Part shown: in pieces, positions 23,521-35,898 of the stretch | Numbering within the stretch: the stretch's first letter is position 1 | How the letters are laid out: each line of letters opens with the position of its first letter | Source: Chamaecyparis obtusa | Taxonomy: Eukaryota > Streptophyta > Pinopsida > Cupressales > Cupressaceae | DNA: 64,000 bases | Direction of reading: 5' to 3' | NCBI GenBank assembly: GCA_027943335.1 | Contig: BSBK01001299.1 | Coordinates: forward strand, 69,501 to 133,500 | Notes under the pieces: generated by a model | Told to the model about the DNA's origin: nothing | Seen by the model: only the letters and a program-made list of their open reading frames with translations | Database searches by the model: none | Translations under genes and position numbers: made by a program

Positions 23521-26500
23521 AAGTGTTAAAACTCCTAAAATTAACATTGATTTAGAGAGTGGGGAGAATCTGATGATTAGGAGGATTCTCATTAAAGATC
23601 TTGTCAAAGAGGAAGCCAAACAAAGGAGGGAACTTTTCAGAGTGAAGTGCAAGATACTTGGCAAAGTCTGCAAGATGATCATAGAGTCGGGGTCTACTAA
23701 AAACATCATCTTAGAGGAGGTAGTTAGCAAGCTTGGATTCACCAAAATACCTCATACAAACCCTTATAGAGTTACATGGTTGAATAAGGGACAACATGTT
23801 CTTGTAAATGAACAAGCATGGGTGGATTTTTTAATCGATAAATATGTGGATAGAGTCTTGTGTGATATACTTCCAATAGATGCATGCCACCTACTCTTAG
23901 GTAGGCCATGGCAATTTGATAGGAAAATAATTCATGATGGAGAGAGGAACTCCTATTCTTTCAAGAAAGATGGGGTCACATATAGGATTCAATCACTCAT
24001 GGAAGATGAGGGGTCTACATCAGTAGGTCCTAACATCTTATTACAAGGAGGTAAAGAATACATTCAAGATGTAAAGAATGGAGAAGGAACACACTATGCA
24101 TTCATGGTTAAGCTTAGTGAAGAGAATAAGGGGAACAAGCACCATTACCAAAGGAAGTGCAAGAATTATTGAAGGAGTTTAAAGACATAGTTAGTGATGG
24201 GTCACCTGCAATGTTTCCACCTCCTAGAGCCATAAGTCATTAGATTGACTTCATACTAGGAGCATCTCTTCCAAATCAAGTAGCATACAAGATGACTCCT
24301 TACCAAAACAAGGAGATAGCTAGACAAGTGTAAGAGCTTTTGGACCAAGGACTAATCAAGAAGAGCATTAGCCCATGTGTAGTGCTAGTAGTCCTAGCAT
24401 CAAAGAAGGGAGGTAAGTGGAGTCTTTGTATAGATTCAACAACAATTGATAGGATCACTATAAGGTATAGATTTCCCATTCCTAGGATTGAAGATCTTAT
24501 GGACTGTTTGGGAGGGCAAGGTACTACACCAAATTGGATTTGAAGAGCAGGTACCATCAAATCAGGATTAAGGATAGAGATGAGTGGAAGAATGCATTTA
24601 GGATCATATAAGGGCTCTATGAATGGTTTTTCATGCCCTTTGGGCTTAGTGATGCTCCAAGAACCTTCATGAGGTTGATGAATGAGTGTTGAAAGACTAC
24701 ATTGGTAGATTTGTAGTAGTGTACCTATATGATATCCTAATTTTTAGTAAGACTAAAGAGGAACACCTTCAACATTTGTAGATTGTGATGAAGAGACTCC
24801 ATGAGGAGAAGTTGTCCATTAACTTGGAAAAGTGTGAATTTATGAAATAAGAGCTGATTTATCTTGGTTTTGTGGTGTCCCAAGGAACCTTAAACATGTG
24901 CACCATTCTTAGATACAATTAAAGGTGGAGTAAAAACTAAATTCAAGTAGACTCTAGACACTGGAAAAGGTTTTGAGTTGTTGAAGAAGAGAGTGGCTAC
25001 ACAACCTATATTGGTTTTGCCAAACTTTGATAAGTTATTCACCTTAGAGTGTGATGCAAGTGGCATAGCAGTTGGGGCAGCGTTGAACCAAGAGAATAGA
25101 CCAGTAGCATTTTATAGTGAAAATTTGAATGAGGCTAATAAGAGGTATTCTTCTTATGACCTAGAATTATATGGATTGGTACAGTCATTGAGGAAATGGA
25201 GGCACTATTTTCTGCCTAAAGAATTTATGGTGTACACTAATAATAAGGCTTTGAGTTTCATTAACTCTCAGGAGAAGTTCAGCAATAGACATCTCAAGTG
25301 GATGGAATATTTACAAGCCTATACCTTCACTATAAAGCATAAGAAGGGACAGTTGAACAAGGTGGCCAATGCCCTGAGTAGAAGACTCTTGACAGTGCAG
25401 GAGGTACAACTACAAAGAATAGGCATAAAGAGATTCAAAGAGCTTGATGAAGGAGATGAGGACTTCTCAAAAGCATACAAGGTGTGTAAAAAGTTCAAGA
25501 ACCATTTCCATAGTCAATTTGTAGACTATATAATTTAGAATGATCTTCTATTTAGAGGAGGAGAGCTATGTGTTCCTAAGGGATCTATGAGGGAGAATGT
25601 GATATAGGAGAAGCATAATGGGAGCTTGAGTGGGCACTTTGGCCTAAACAAAACACTAGAATTAGTGTAAAGGTTCTATTATTGGCCTAGGATACAGGAC
25701 ACTGGGAAGTATGTGGAGCAATGCTTGGTTTGCCAAAAAGATAAAGGTACCTCATCTAATGTAGGTTTTTATCAACCTTTTCCCACTCCTAGCAGGCCTT
25801 GGGAATGCATTAGTATGGATTTTATAGTTGGATTGCCTAGGACCAAGACTAGTTTAGATAGTATCTTTGTGGTTGTAGATAGGTTTAGCAAGATTAGCCA
25901 CTTCATGCCTTGCAAAACCACACATAATGCTAGTCATATTGCACATTTGTTCTTTAAAGAGGTGGTATAGATTGATGGCTTACCACTAAGCATAGTATCT
26001 GACAGAGATGTGAAATATATGGGACATTTTTGGAAGACCCTATGGAAAAGGTTAGGCACTAATCTTTCTTTTGGATCATCCTACGATCCCCAAACTGATG
26101 GTCAAACTAAGGTTATAAATAGAGTGTTAGGTAATCTCCTTAGGAGTTTGACAAAGGAGTATGGAGTGATGTAGGATCAACTGTTACCACAGGTAGAGTA
26201 TGCCTATAATGATAGTGTTAACAAGACAACTGGGAAGAACCCCTTTGAAATAGTTTATGGGCTACATCCTAGAGGTGTGTGTGAGCTAAGACACTTGGAA
26301 AATGAGGAAGGAAGGAGTGTATATGCAGAAGACTTCACTCAATCAATGAAGGAGGTTCATGACCAAGTCAAGAAGAAGCTCCAAGAGGCTACACAAAAGT
26401 TGAAAACCAAAGTTGATGAAAGAAGAAGAAACATTCAGTTTGTTGTGGGAGATCTTGTGATGGTACATCTTAACAAATCTAGGTTGTAGAAGGGAATCCC

Positions 26501-26724
26501 CATCAAACTACAAATGAGAAGGATAGGTCCTTGCAAGATCCTTGCAAAGTATGGCCAAAATGCTTATAAAATAGACTTTCCATCAGACTTAGCAATGTCT
26601 CCTCTATTTAATGTGTAGGATTTGGTACTATATAAAGGGCCTATGCCTATAAACTCTGACTCATAGTTAGATAGTGGAGGCATCATCAAGGATATTCAAA
26701 TTTCCAACACTCCTAAAATGGTAG
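23520..26724 (+). pseudogene. Element I pol: protease, RT, RNase H, integrase (dead)
   Basis: The protease lies near 23630-23900, with the active-site triad region reading ESGS instead of DSGS. RT lies at about 24180-24900 ([32 protein letters not shown]), where the catalytic YLDD reads YLYD. RNase H is at about 25020-25400 (ECDASGIAVGAALNQ, RYSSYDLELYGLV, KVANALSRR). Integrase follows at about 25600-26640 with the C-x2-C finger (CLVCQKDKG) and core motifs (SMDFIVGLP, IVSDRDVKYMG, a DPQTDGQTK block). Many stops and several frameshifts are present. The frame stops inside the chromodomain at the Element II insertion and resumes at 38596. Confidence 0.8.
26720..26724. repeat. Left target-site duplication of Element II (GGTAG)
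   Basis: GGTAG precedes the left LTR start (TGTTATACAC) and recurs at 38591-38595 after the right LTR. Confidence 0.8.
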
Positions 26725-29415
26725 TGTTATACACTAAGTTTGCACCCTTGTTTCAAGATCTCTTGGTCTTGATAACCTAGTATAACATTAGAATCATCTC
26801 TAGGTTGTGGGACCTATGCTAACTGAGATGAGACCTCCAAGTTCTAGGCTAGTTCCTCTTGGATAATCACCTTAATTTGCTTCTAGACATGAAAGTAAAA
26901 CTTTTGGAGGGAAAGGGATAGAAAGAATTCTTAGAAAGGGAAAAGACTTGAAAGAAAACTACCTACTAGGTGATACACTGAAATTAGGGTTTGGATCTCA
27001 GTATAGAGGAATATAATCAATGAAAGGCTTAGGTCTAGTAGGTCACAACTCACTGAATAGGCTTGCATAAGTGTTTCATAGAAGGGTCTGAACATAACAC
27101 ACAATTTATGACCTACAAGCAGACATTCACTTCTGCAACTCAATGTAGGAATGAGACAAGACTGTTAGGGGGCTGGAGTATACCCACAAAAGCATCTAAA
27201 TCAGATCAAACATAATAACACACAAAATCATAGAAAGTAAGAGGGATCAGGAACCCTAAGTTGTCATTGAAAAAAACATACATATACTTTGATCCAATGA
27301 GAGATGACCCAAACAAGGAAGCATAGGGACATGAAGGATTGTCACAAAATACCTCTGCAATATCTGAATCATCAATGGGAGAAATACAACTCTATAAGCC
27401 AGAGGGTAGAAATGATACCATAGATGACCCTTAAGAAAAGATGAATTTCTTCTACAAATTGTCCAACTCTGAGCCCTAAGGCTCCAAAAATACAATATAT
27501 ACATACTCCTTTGCATGAAGGCAAGAGTCAAAAACTAACTAGGGTTACATTTTTTTCAATATAATAATCAAACCCTAGTCGATCAAATCTAATCATAAAT
27601 ATATCACTGCAAAAATCATAGCCAATTAGATATTTGTCCACATCTCTGTAATGGAAATCAACTTGCAAACAAGAAACCCAAACTTATCTACCTCTATTGC
27701 ACAAATTCCTGCCATGAATGCACTAATTCGTACCCCCCTAAGACAAGAAATGACCCAAAACAGCCGCCCAAACCCCTATCATCATCTTCCTCTACTGCAA
27801 AATGTCCTGAAGATATAAATTCCATCCACCAATTCTATCACAATTGACTATTGGTTCAAAAAATCTAGCCTAAACCCTGTAGGAATATATTTGGATTTAA
27901 ATAATAATGGCTAACAAGTGGCACCAAACCCTTCCTCCATCGATGGTCGATGTTTAAATCTTAATCTCACTTTAAAACGCGACCGTCAGATCTTCTTATT
28001 TATTCGGGCTCAGCAGCTGACTGCAAATCTAACTTTAAGTCAACCTCGGGTTACCCTTTTCCTTCAGTCGCAGAGTCATTTAAACATTTAGTTGACCTCG
28101 GTAATTCTAGAAAACATAGAAAATTTCTTTAGTCGCTGATTCATAGAATACCCTTAACCCTGGGCCCAAAACCACCACATGTCATTCCTTTATTCTCCCT
28201 TGATTGCGCTGTAAGCATACACCTCAGCAAGTCTTGACATCAGCCCCACTTAAGACAAGATTCTGATCCAATGGTGGGCACAAGATCTCATGGCCCCCAA
28301 ATATTCCTTGCGCCTTTATGCCAACTGTAGATCTATATTAGACTGGGACCCCTCTGACACATCGGTCCACCTGGAAGTCCTCATCATCACACAACAACCA
28401 ATAGGAAGTGAATACATCAGCAAGAAAGGACCCATCAAGAATGCTCTAAGATAAAGAAAGATCAACGGCCATCGCATGATCTCATGGTCTGACACATAGC
28501 CTCACAAAAATACAACAGCCGTCCATCCTCTGCAGATGTCAGAGCCTCTGACCGCTAAAAGAACTTGGTCCCACTAACGAATAAGCTGACTCAACACATG
28601 TGGACCAATCAAAAGCTGCCATTTGAATACACATAGCAGTGGACCCGCTAGGTATGAAGAGTTATGTCACCAGGAGAAATCAACGGCAGTCTGAAAATTG
28701 CATACCTCTGACACATGCTATGAGAAAACATGCCAGTCGTTAGATCAAAAGGGGCCTGACAACCGGGCCCACTGACAAATTACAAGTCATCTCCCTTTGA
28801 CCAATGAAATACCTCCATATAGGACACCATGGAAATGGACCCACAAAGGCATCAAGTGCTGAGAGAAGGAAAGATCGACAGTTGTTGTAAGATCGCGAGC
28901 ATCTGACACATGCTATGAGATCTTACGACAACTGTTGATCTCATCAACTAGGACCCCACAATCTTGAGACCACCAAAGAACTCAGTGATTACACGACCAA
29001 GGGAAGGCTAACCACTCACTGAATCACTAACTATTGAGGACTTAACCGTGAAACACTTAGCGACTATGAGAATCATGCAGTCACTGAATCACTAAGAGGG
29101 AAAGATCACCGCCAGAGAAATATGAGAATCTGCGACCAGCCAATAGGATTAAAGCACACATGGGCATTTAGGATTTTAAGTGGCCAATAAAGTAACTTGA
29201 AAATATATCAGGCCAAAGGGCTACTTAGGGTTTTAAGCCTATAATGGCTACTTTTATGAATTTTTTGACCTACAGACCAGAGAGTTAGAAAGCTTGCAGA
29301 GACCAGAGAACAGGACATAAAGCTATGAAATTTTTTGAGGTGCTTGGCAGGGTGAAAATAGAGATTTTGGAGTAGATTTAGCCAAATTTGCATGGACATG
29401 AAAATTAGGGTAACA
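26725..29415 (-). repeat. Element II LTR, left copy (3' LTR of the element)
   Basis: Matches 35899-38590 over its full length. Contains four copies of TCTGACACAT (28353, 28488, 28707, 28902), two of them in the longer form CTGACACATGCTATGAGA, and a long hairpin at 28873-28940. A 91-codon minus-strand frame at 27256-27531 also exists in the other LTR; it has no recognisable domain. Confidence 0.9.
28873..28940. repeat. Near-perfect 22-bp hairpin inside the Element II LTR
   Basis: Arms 28873-28894 (GATCGACAGTTGTTGTAAGATC) and 28919-28940 pair with two mismatches, both explainable as transitions. The 24-base loop contains the shared LTR motif CTGACACATGCTATGA and a small inner stem AGCAT/ATGCT. 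The equivalent hairpin in the right LTR (about 38049-38116) is more eroded. Confidence 0.7.
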
Positions 29416-29630
29416 TTTTGGCAGTTTTTGCTGGATGTCAGCCTGCTAGACATGGAAAACCAGTGGTCTATGACAATCCATTGGGCATGGGGTCATCAAA
29501 AATCAAAACTTCTCACAGGGAGACAGGACTGGAACCAGAGAGGCAAACTTGTGCACTAGCACTTCTTGGAAAGCAGGAAACTAACCTAGAAAATAGGGAA
29601 AGAAAGTAGGGGAAAGCATATTTACAAAAT

Positions 29631-32600
29631 TTATAGAGAGGGATTAACCTCAAAGTAGGGCTTCAAGTGGAAACCATTCACTGATATTGGCAAGGCATCT
29701 CCTTCAAGATCTGATAGCTGGAAAGCATTGAATCCCTTGCATTCTATTATAACAAATGGTCCACCCCAAAATGAATCAAATTTGGTATGTCTACCAGGCC
29801 TGGATCTAAACTCATCCCACTTGAGGACTACATCTCCAACTTTGAAATTCCTGACCTTGGCTCTTTTGTCAAAAGTCCTCTTAGTTTGAATCTGATGGAA
29901 TTCCATATCCTGCATTAATTTGTCTCTGAGTTCTTCTGATTCCATCAACTGAGCATATTTGATCTGCAAGGGATCTCCCTCTTCAAAGAGGGCATACTGA
30001 GTAGCCAAGTCCAGAGCTGGCAATTCAACTGAGATAGACAGCTTGGCCTCTTGGCCATACACTAAAACATAAGGAGAATTCCCAATGATCTTCTTTGGAG
30101 TAATTCTATCCAGTCATAAGGCAGACCTAAGTTTGGTATGCCAATCCCTCTAATTATCTTGCAGAGTCTTCTTAATTATCCTAATCGGGTTCTTATTCAT
30201 TCATTCTACTAAGCCATTGCCTTGAGGGTAATAGTTAGAGCTTGTATTTAGATAGATGCCATTCTTGATTGCCCACTCTGAGACTTTGAGGCCTGTGAAT
30301 GCCAATGCATTATTTGATATGATGGAATTTGGAATGTCAAATCTATGGATTATATCATCATAAAAACTCAACAAAGCATTTTCATTGGCTTCTTTTAAAG
30401 AAATTGCTTCTATCCATCTGGTGAAGTAATCAGTTATAGTAATTATCCATTTATGTCCTGCACTAGCTGGAGGATTGATCATTCTAATGAAATCTATACC
30501 CCATTTAATGAAAGGTTGCTCTATTCTGATTGGCTGTAGGGGCAAGGCTGCAAGCCTCTATTTTCCTGCAAACATGGCACACTTGATGCATTTTCTCACA
30601 TACTCATGACTATCCTTAAAGATAAATGGCCAATAGTATCCAGCCCTCATGATTTTAAAAGTAGTAGTCCTAGGAGAAAAGTGACCTCCAGAAGGTCCAT
30701 CATGGAACTCAAATAGGATATCAGCTATCTTTTCTGAATCTATGCATCTTAAAAGGACACCCTTGTGATCTTTTCTGAAAAGAATTTCATTTATCAGCAC
30801 AAAAGGAACAGATTGTAACCTATAATAGCTTCTTTTTGCTAAATCTAGGCCTACAGGGCATTGTCCTGTCTTCAAATAATTGATCATATTAGGCAACCAG
30901 CTTGTTGCCTTGGCTTGTTCTTCTATAGAATGCACCACTAGAGATGCATCTATTTGTCTTGATTTCTTTGAACTTTCATCCTGTGCCAAATGCTCACAAA
31001 GACCTCTTCCTCTAACCAGCTTGGTAGTTTGAATGTCTATGTCATATTCCATCACCTTGGTGATCCAACCAGCTCTTTTCTCATTTAGGTCTTTGGAAAG
31101 CAAAAATTCTTTGACAATTGGATGAGTAACTTTTAAATGTACCTTGCTATGGGTCAATAGATATCTAAACTTTTTAAGGCTTTTCACAACAACAAGTACA
31201 TGTTTCTCTACAAAAGAGTATCTCTGTTCATACTCCTCTAAACCTTTGCTAAAGAAAGCAATAGGCTGCTCCAATCCATTTGAATTTTCTTGGGTCAGCA
31301 TTGCAGATATAGCATCATGTCCTCCATAAGCATAAAGGATAAAATCCTTACTGAAATTTGGATTTAGGAGAGCAAGGGCTTCTGTTAAGGCCTCTTTGAT
31401 AGCTTGGAAATTGACTTTCCCTTCTTTGGTCCAACTAAAAGTTGAACTCTTCTTTAACATGGCTATCAAAGGCTTGAGTAAATCTACAATGTTAGGCAAG
31501 AACCTCCTAACAAAATTAATCTTTCCTATGAAAGATTGGAGACTTTTCTTATGATGAGGTAAGGGTAGCTCTAGGATAGCTGCAATTCTCTCAAGATCCA
31601 CTGTAATTCCTTCTTTGGATACTACATATCCCAACAATTTTCCTTCATGAACTACAAACACACATTTCTTGGGATTAAGAGATATCCCAAATTATCTACA
31701 CCTTTCAAAAATCTTCCTTAAATGTTTGATGTGATCTACTACATGCTTTGAATAGACAGTTATGTCATCTAAGTAGACCAACACAAACTTGTACATTCAG
31801 ATCTTAAAGGCCATATCCATTGCCTTTTGAAATGTAGCACCTACATTTGACAAACCAAAGGGCATCTTTTGATAAGCCATGGTTCCCCACTTGGTTGTAA
31901 ATGTAGTCTTATATTGATCCTCTTCATTCACTAAGATCTGATTGTATCTTGAATAGCCATCCAATAATGAAAACCTCTTAGATCCAGAGACGCATTGTAA
32001 GATTTGTTCCATACAGGGTAGTGGATGGCGGTCTTTTAATGAAGCTCTGTTAAGATCACTAAAGTCAACACATAACCTCAGCTCCCCATTCTTCTTCTTG
32101 ATAGGAACAAGGTTGGAAACCCAACTAGTATGCTTGATGGGGTAGATGATACCACCTTCTATTAGTTTGAGTACTTCTTTATGCATAAGTGGCTCAAGCT
32201 TGGGCTGCTTTTGCCTCACTAGTTTGGCATTAGGTTCTAATTCAATATTGTGCTGAGCAAGAGCAGGATCAAAACCTTTGAGGTCCTCATATTGCCATGC
32301 AAAAACATCACTGAATTCTTTGAATAACTGAGTGTAAACTTGTTTTTCCAATTCAGTGTTTACTTTTCCAAATTGTAGGCTCCTTTCTGGTTCCAACTCT
32401 AATTCAGCACAATGTTCTTGTTGGATTACCAGGCCAGCTTTGTTTTTCTTGACTTCATCATCCTTGTTGAAGATAGCCTCCAATTTAACAAGACCTCTAG
32501 GCATCTTATTAGACTTAAGTTGTATCACTTGATCACCATAGTTTTGTGATAGCCTATCTTGATTATGCTCTAAAAAGACATCTTCTTCAAACAAGAATTG

Positions 32601-32724
32601 CAAAATTTGTTCATCATTGTCAAACACTTGCTAATTGACATCATTATCAGGAATAGATGGTCTGACAATCACCTTGATATGCTATTGATCTATTCCTTTT
32701 GAAATGCTATTTGGAATATCATAT
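29631..32724 (-). pseudogene. Element II pol, downstream half: RT, RNase H, integrase
   Basis: This continues the same frame as the upstream half. RT lies at about 32250-31740, with LCVDFSDLNRASLKD, MPFGLSNVGATF and an intact YLDD. The standard gypsy RNase H follows at about 31390-31060. Integrase has the H-H/C-C finger (CIKCAMFAGK, near 30580) and a core where the first Asp is kept (WGIDFI) but the second reads ISNNALAF, so Asp has become Asn; the final Glu (QGNGLVE) is present. The C-terminal part (KVGDVVLKW ... GGPFVI) has no chromodomain. Eight or so in-frame stops, no frameshift. Ends at 29631. Confidence 0.8.
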
Positions 32725-35681
32725 TGAGATCCAACAGTAGCTAACCTATCTGCATTTTGATTTATCTTCCTAGGGATAGAAACAATATTAAAAGCAAAAA
32801 AATCTTCAATTGCATCCCAAACTCTATGCTTTTATGCTTTCAAAGTGTCATTTTTTATTTCACTTATCCCTCTTACTTGGCTAACAACCAAATCACTGTC
32901 ACCATAAACTTTTAAGGCCTTAAGCCCTCTTTTTCTAGCCCATTCTAGTCCATTGACTAGACTTTCATACTCTGCAGTATTGTTAGTGCAGGAGAAATAG
33001 AATTTAAAGGTAGTGTAATACCTTTCTCCTTTTTGGGACACTAGCATAGCACCACCAAAAAAACCATGTCTACTTCTAGCTCCATCAAAAAATAGCTCCC
33101 AAACCTGATTATTCTGATCCTCTGAATCAGTGTCTTCTTTGAGAAGGCTTGGCTCTATGGATCCACTTTCTTGTATCAGATAACTTCCCAAACCAAAATC
33201 CCAAAGAAGACTTTCTTGGGCCTCTGAAGCTCTTTCATCTAGAAAAATATCGAGGATACTTTCTATCTTTGTGCTTGCTTCACTAATGGTTTGGAAGTCA
33301 TTGTTATCAAATATAGGGCAATTTACATTGATGACATTGGACACATGTGGCTCTGTATGGTGTGCTACCAATGGTTCTGATTTAATGGTTACCTTGGTCC
33401 CATACCTTGTATGAAATAGCATGTGAGACCAGTCAGAAGATAGGTAGCCTCCTATCTTGTCTGTAAACTCCCTTGAAAGACATATAGAAAATAATGCAGG
33501 GAGATCTATGATATATATATCAAGGAGGATGGAGAAGTTAGGACTAGCATGCAGGATTAAACTGGTATCCTTAGCCACACCTATAGTATTGACTGAGGAT
33601 CCATCAAGTTGGGTAACCTTCTTTTGGAAGGGCTCATATTTTAGTCCTAATTGGTCAGCTACTGTCTTGGGCATTATAGTGCTAGTAGCCCCACTATCTA
33701 CCATACAGTTATGCACTAAAGATTTTCCAATAATTAGAGATACATAAGAGGGAGGTGGCTTTGAATTCCTACCTTGTGTGGCATTGCCTTTGGAGTTGCT
33801 ACTTGGAGCCTCCTTTTCTTGATCAATGTTAACCAACACTGGCTTTGCAGCTTGTTTTGCAGGTTGAGGAGTTGCCACTTCTGTCATGACCTTCTTCAAA
33901 ATTTCAGGTTGTCCTGGAAGAGCCAAAGAGTCCCACATAGACATGGTGACATTCACCTTCTTCATGTTGTCTACAATGTTAAAAGGTGTCACAGTGTGTA
34001 CTCTTTGTTGTGCTTTCACTATGATGGGTTCCACCTCTTTTAGAATTTGGCCCTCTTTGCTTGTAATGACAGGAGCCTCCTTGGGTATGATGGGAGTAGC
34101 TTGTTGTAGCGGCTCTGCAGATGTAGTGGCTTTGGCATTGGAATCTGCTCTCTCCATGTCTTGAGCTTTTCTCTTTGCTCTTGTATAGGCAACAAAAGAA
34201 ACTTCATCATTGACTCCATTGAAGTCTGGTTGCTCCCAATTGAAAAGGGCAGTCTCATTCTCTTGTGACTCTTGTTGAGGAACTGACCCACTCGATGAAG
34301 CCTCTGATTGAGCTTGTGAGGCATTTTGAACCATTAGAGCTTGTTTCATCCATCCATTTGAACATGTAGCCTGGTTGTGAGGCTGATTACAAGGAAAACA
34401 CCATTCATTATCTATAGCCACATTATTTTGACTAGGAACCATATCCCTCACTGGATTTGCAAAATTTAGAGGTGCAGGATTATATGGTTGGAATGGTCTC
34501 TGATTGAAGCTTTGTCTTTGTCCTTGATAGCCTCCTTGGTATTGTGGCCTATTTTGTTGATAAGGCTGTCCTTGATTTTGATATTGTTGATTAGGACCTT
34601 GGTCTTGTGGCTGAAATGGCAGTCTGATTCCTTGACCTTGTTTCTTCAAATTTCTGACCTCTTTAGTCAAGGTCTACAACAAATTTGTCATTTCTTGCTG
34701 ACTGCTTTGTTGACTATTCTTTATTTCTTGTAGCTCTTGAGAGAAACTAGCTCTCAGCTCTTGACCACTAGTATTGGCTTGAGGTGCTAATATGGTGGGA
34801 ATAGGGGTAAATGGGGGTACTTGTGCAAGTGCAATGGGTTGAAGGCTAGGAAAAATGGGCATTGGAGGCCTTCTAGCAATCATGCCTGCTTGGATTAAAC
34901 AATTTTCAACCCTTCCAGCTATGTTGAAAGCTTGGGGTAAAGAAGTACCACCCATGGACTACATCATGATAGAAATTTGACTATTCAAACTTTGTAAGTA
35001 ATAAAGGAAAGCATGGTCAGCTGATGGTCTTACTGATACTAGAATTATATTCCATGTTTTAAGGAATCTACTATTGTAATCTATCATTTGCTCTTGGGGG
35101 TCTCTCTTAATAGTTGTTAACTGCTCAAGTAGAGACAAGTTATCTAATTTATCCTCAAAATGCTTACTTAATGCATCCCCTAACTCATCCCATGAAGTAA
35201 TAGAACCAATAGTTAGAGTTCTAAACCATTCAAGAGCCTTACCTTTTAGAGAGGCTGCTAGTAATTTTGTGGCCACATCTTCTTGAGTAATGTTGTGTAT
35301 GCTACAGATGGTGGTCACATCTTTTATGTGCTCAAAAGTAGTTGTTTGCCCTTCACTAGTGAAATCTGGTATGCTCTTTAGTGCCACCAAGGGCACATCA
35401 TGATGCTGAGCAAATGCTAATGGACTCCCTTGGTTGAAAGGTGCAAATGCAAATGGTCTAGCCATTGTAGGAGCTGTGATTCAAAGATTAACAACTAAAT
35501 GAGTTGTATTTGGTGTTAGATTTGAATCCTCTTCTAGATCTCTAGTTAGAGATCTGCCCCTTCTTCTGGAATGAAAGGGAAAAGGTCTCCCTTCTGAGGT
35601 ATCAGGAGGTGTTGATTGAACTCTCCTTGCAGGGGATGTTCTTTGAGTTGACCTACCTTTGTGACTTCTTTTTGAGGGCAA
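32725..35681 (-). pseudogene. Element II gag, protease and an extra RNase H domain upstream of RT
   Basis: The frame starts at 35681 with a basic Arg/Ser-rich N-terminus. The gag capsid region follows at about 35400-35000 (LKGKALEWFRTL, SWDELGDALSKHFEDKL), then a Gln/Pro-rich stretch and a zinc-knuckle-like CFPCNQPHNQATC near 34390. The protease motif is intact (MVDSGATSTIMP, near 33700). At 33110-32725 there is a complete second RNase H domain: LFFDGARS, TAEYESLVNGLEWA, YGDSDLVVSQV and NQNADRLATVGS carry the acidic residues expected of the family. In most Tat-group elements an additional RNase H lies after RT-RNase H, before integrase. Stops at 35481, 34959, 34674 and 32832 break the frame; there are no frameshifts. 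Confidence 0.8.
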
Positions 35682-35875
35682 CTCTAAAAACTCAGTGGGC
35701 TTTGAGCTTCTAGTCTCAATCTTTCACATAAACCTTGAACAAGGTTGGCCCAGATCTTTGAAATCAGTGGAGTCACTAGATATACTTGATAGAATGAATT
35801 CTAAAAGCCTACTTTATGCAATTTGTATATTAGAGATAGCATATCTTTCAAACAATGAACTTTATTTTTTTTTGT

Positions 35876-35898
35876 AGTCCCACCGAGCGTGCTAGAAT
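35876..35898 (-). promoter_or_regulatory. Probable Element II primer-binding region
   Basis: Immediately inside the 5' LTR (the right copy) the minus strand reads ATTCTAGCACGCTCGGTGGGAC. The position is right for a primer site, but it is not the initiator-Met type and I could not assign the tRNA. A similar block, GCTTGGTGGGACC, occurs on the minus strand near 56597. Confidence 0.4.

Noticed and set aside
27256..27531. A 91-codon minus-strand frame conserved in both Element II LTRs (also 36430-36705)
   Set aside because: LTR copies were identical at insertion, so joint presence is not evidence of selection; no domain seen.
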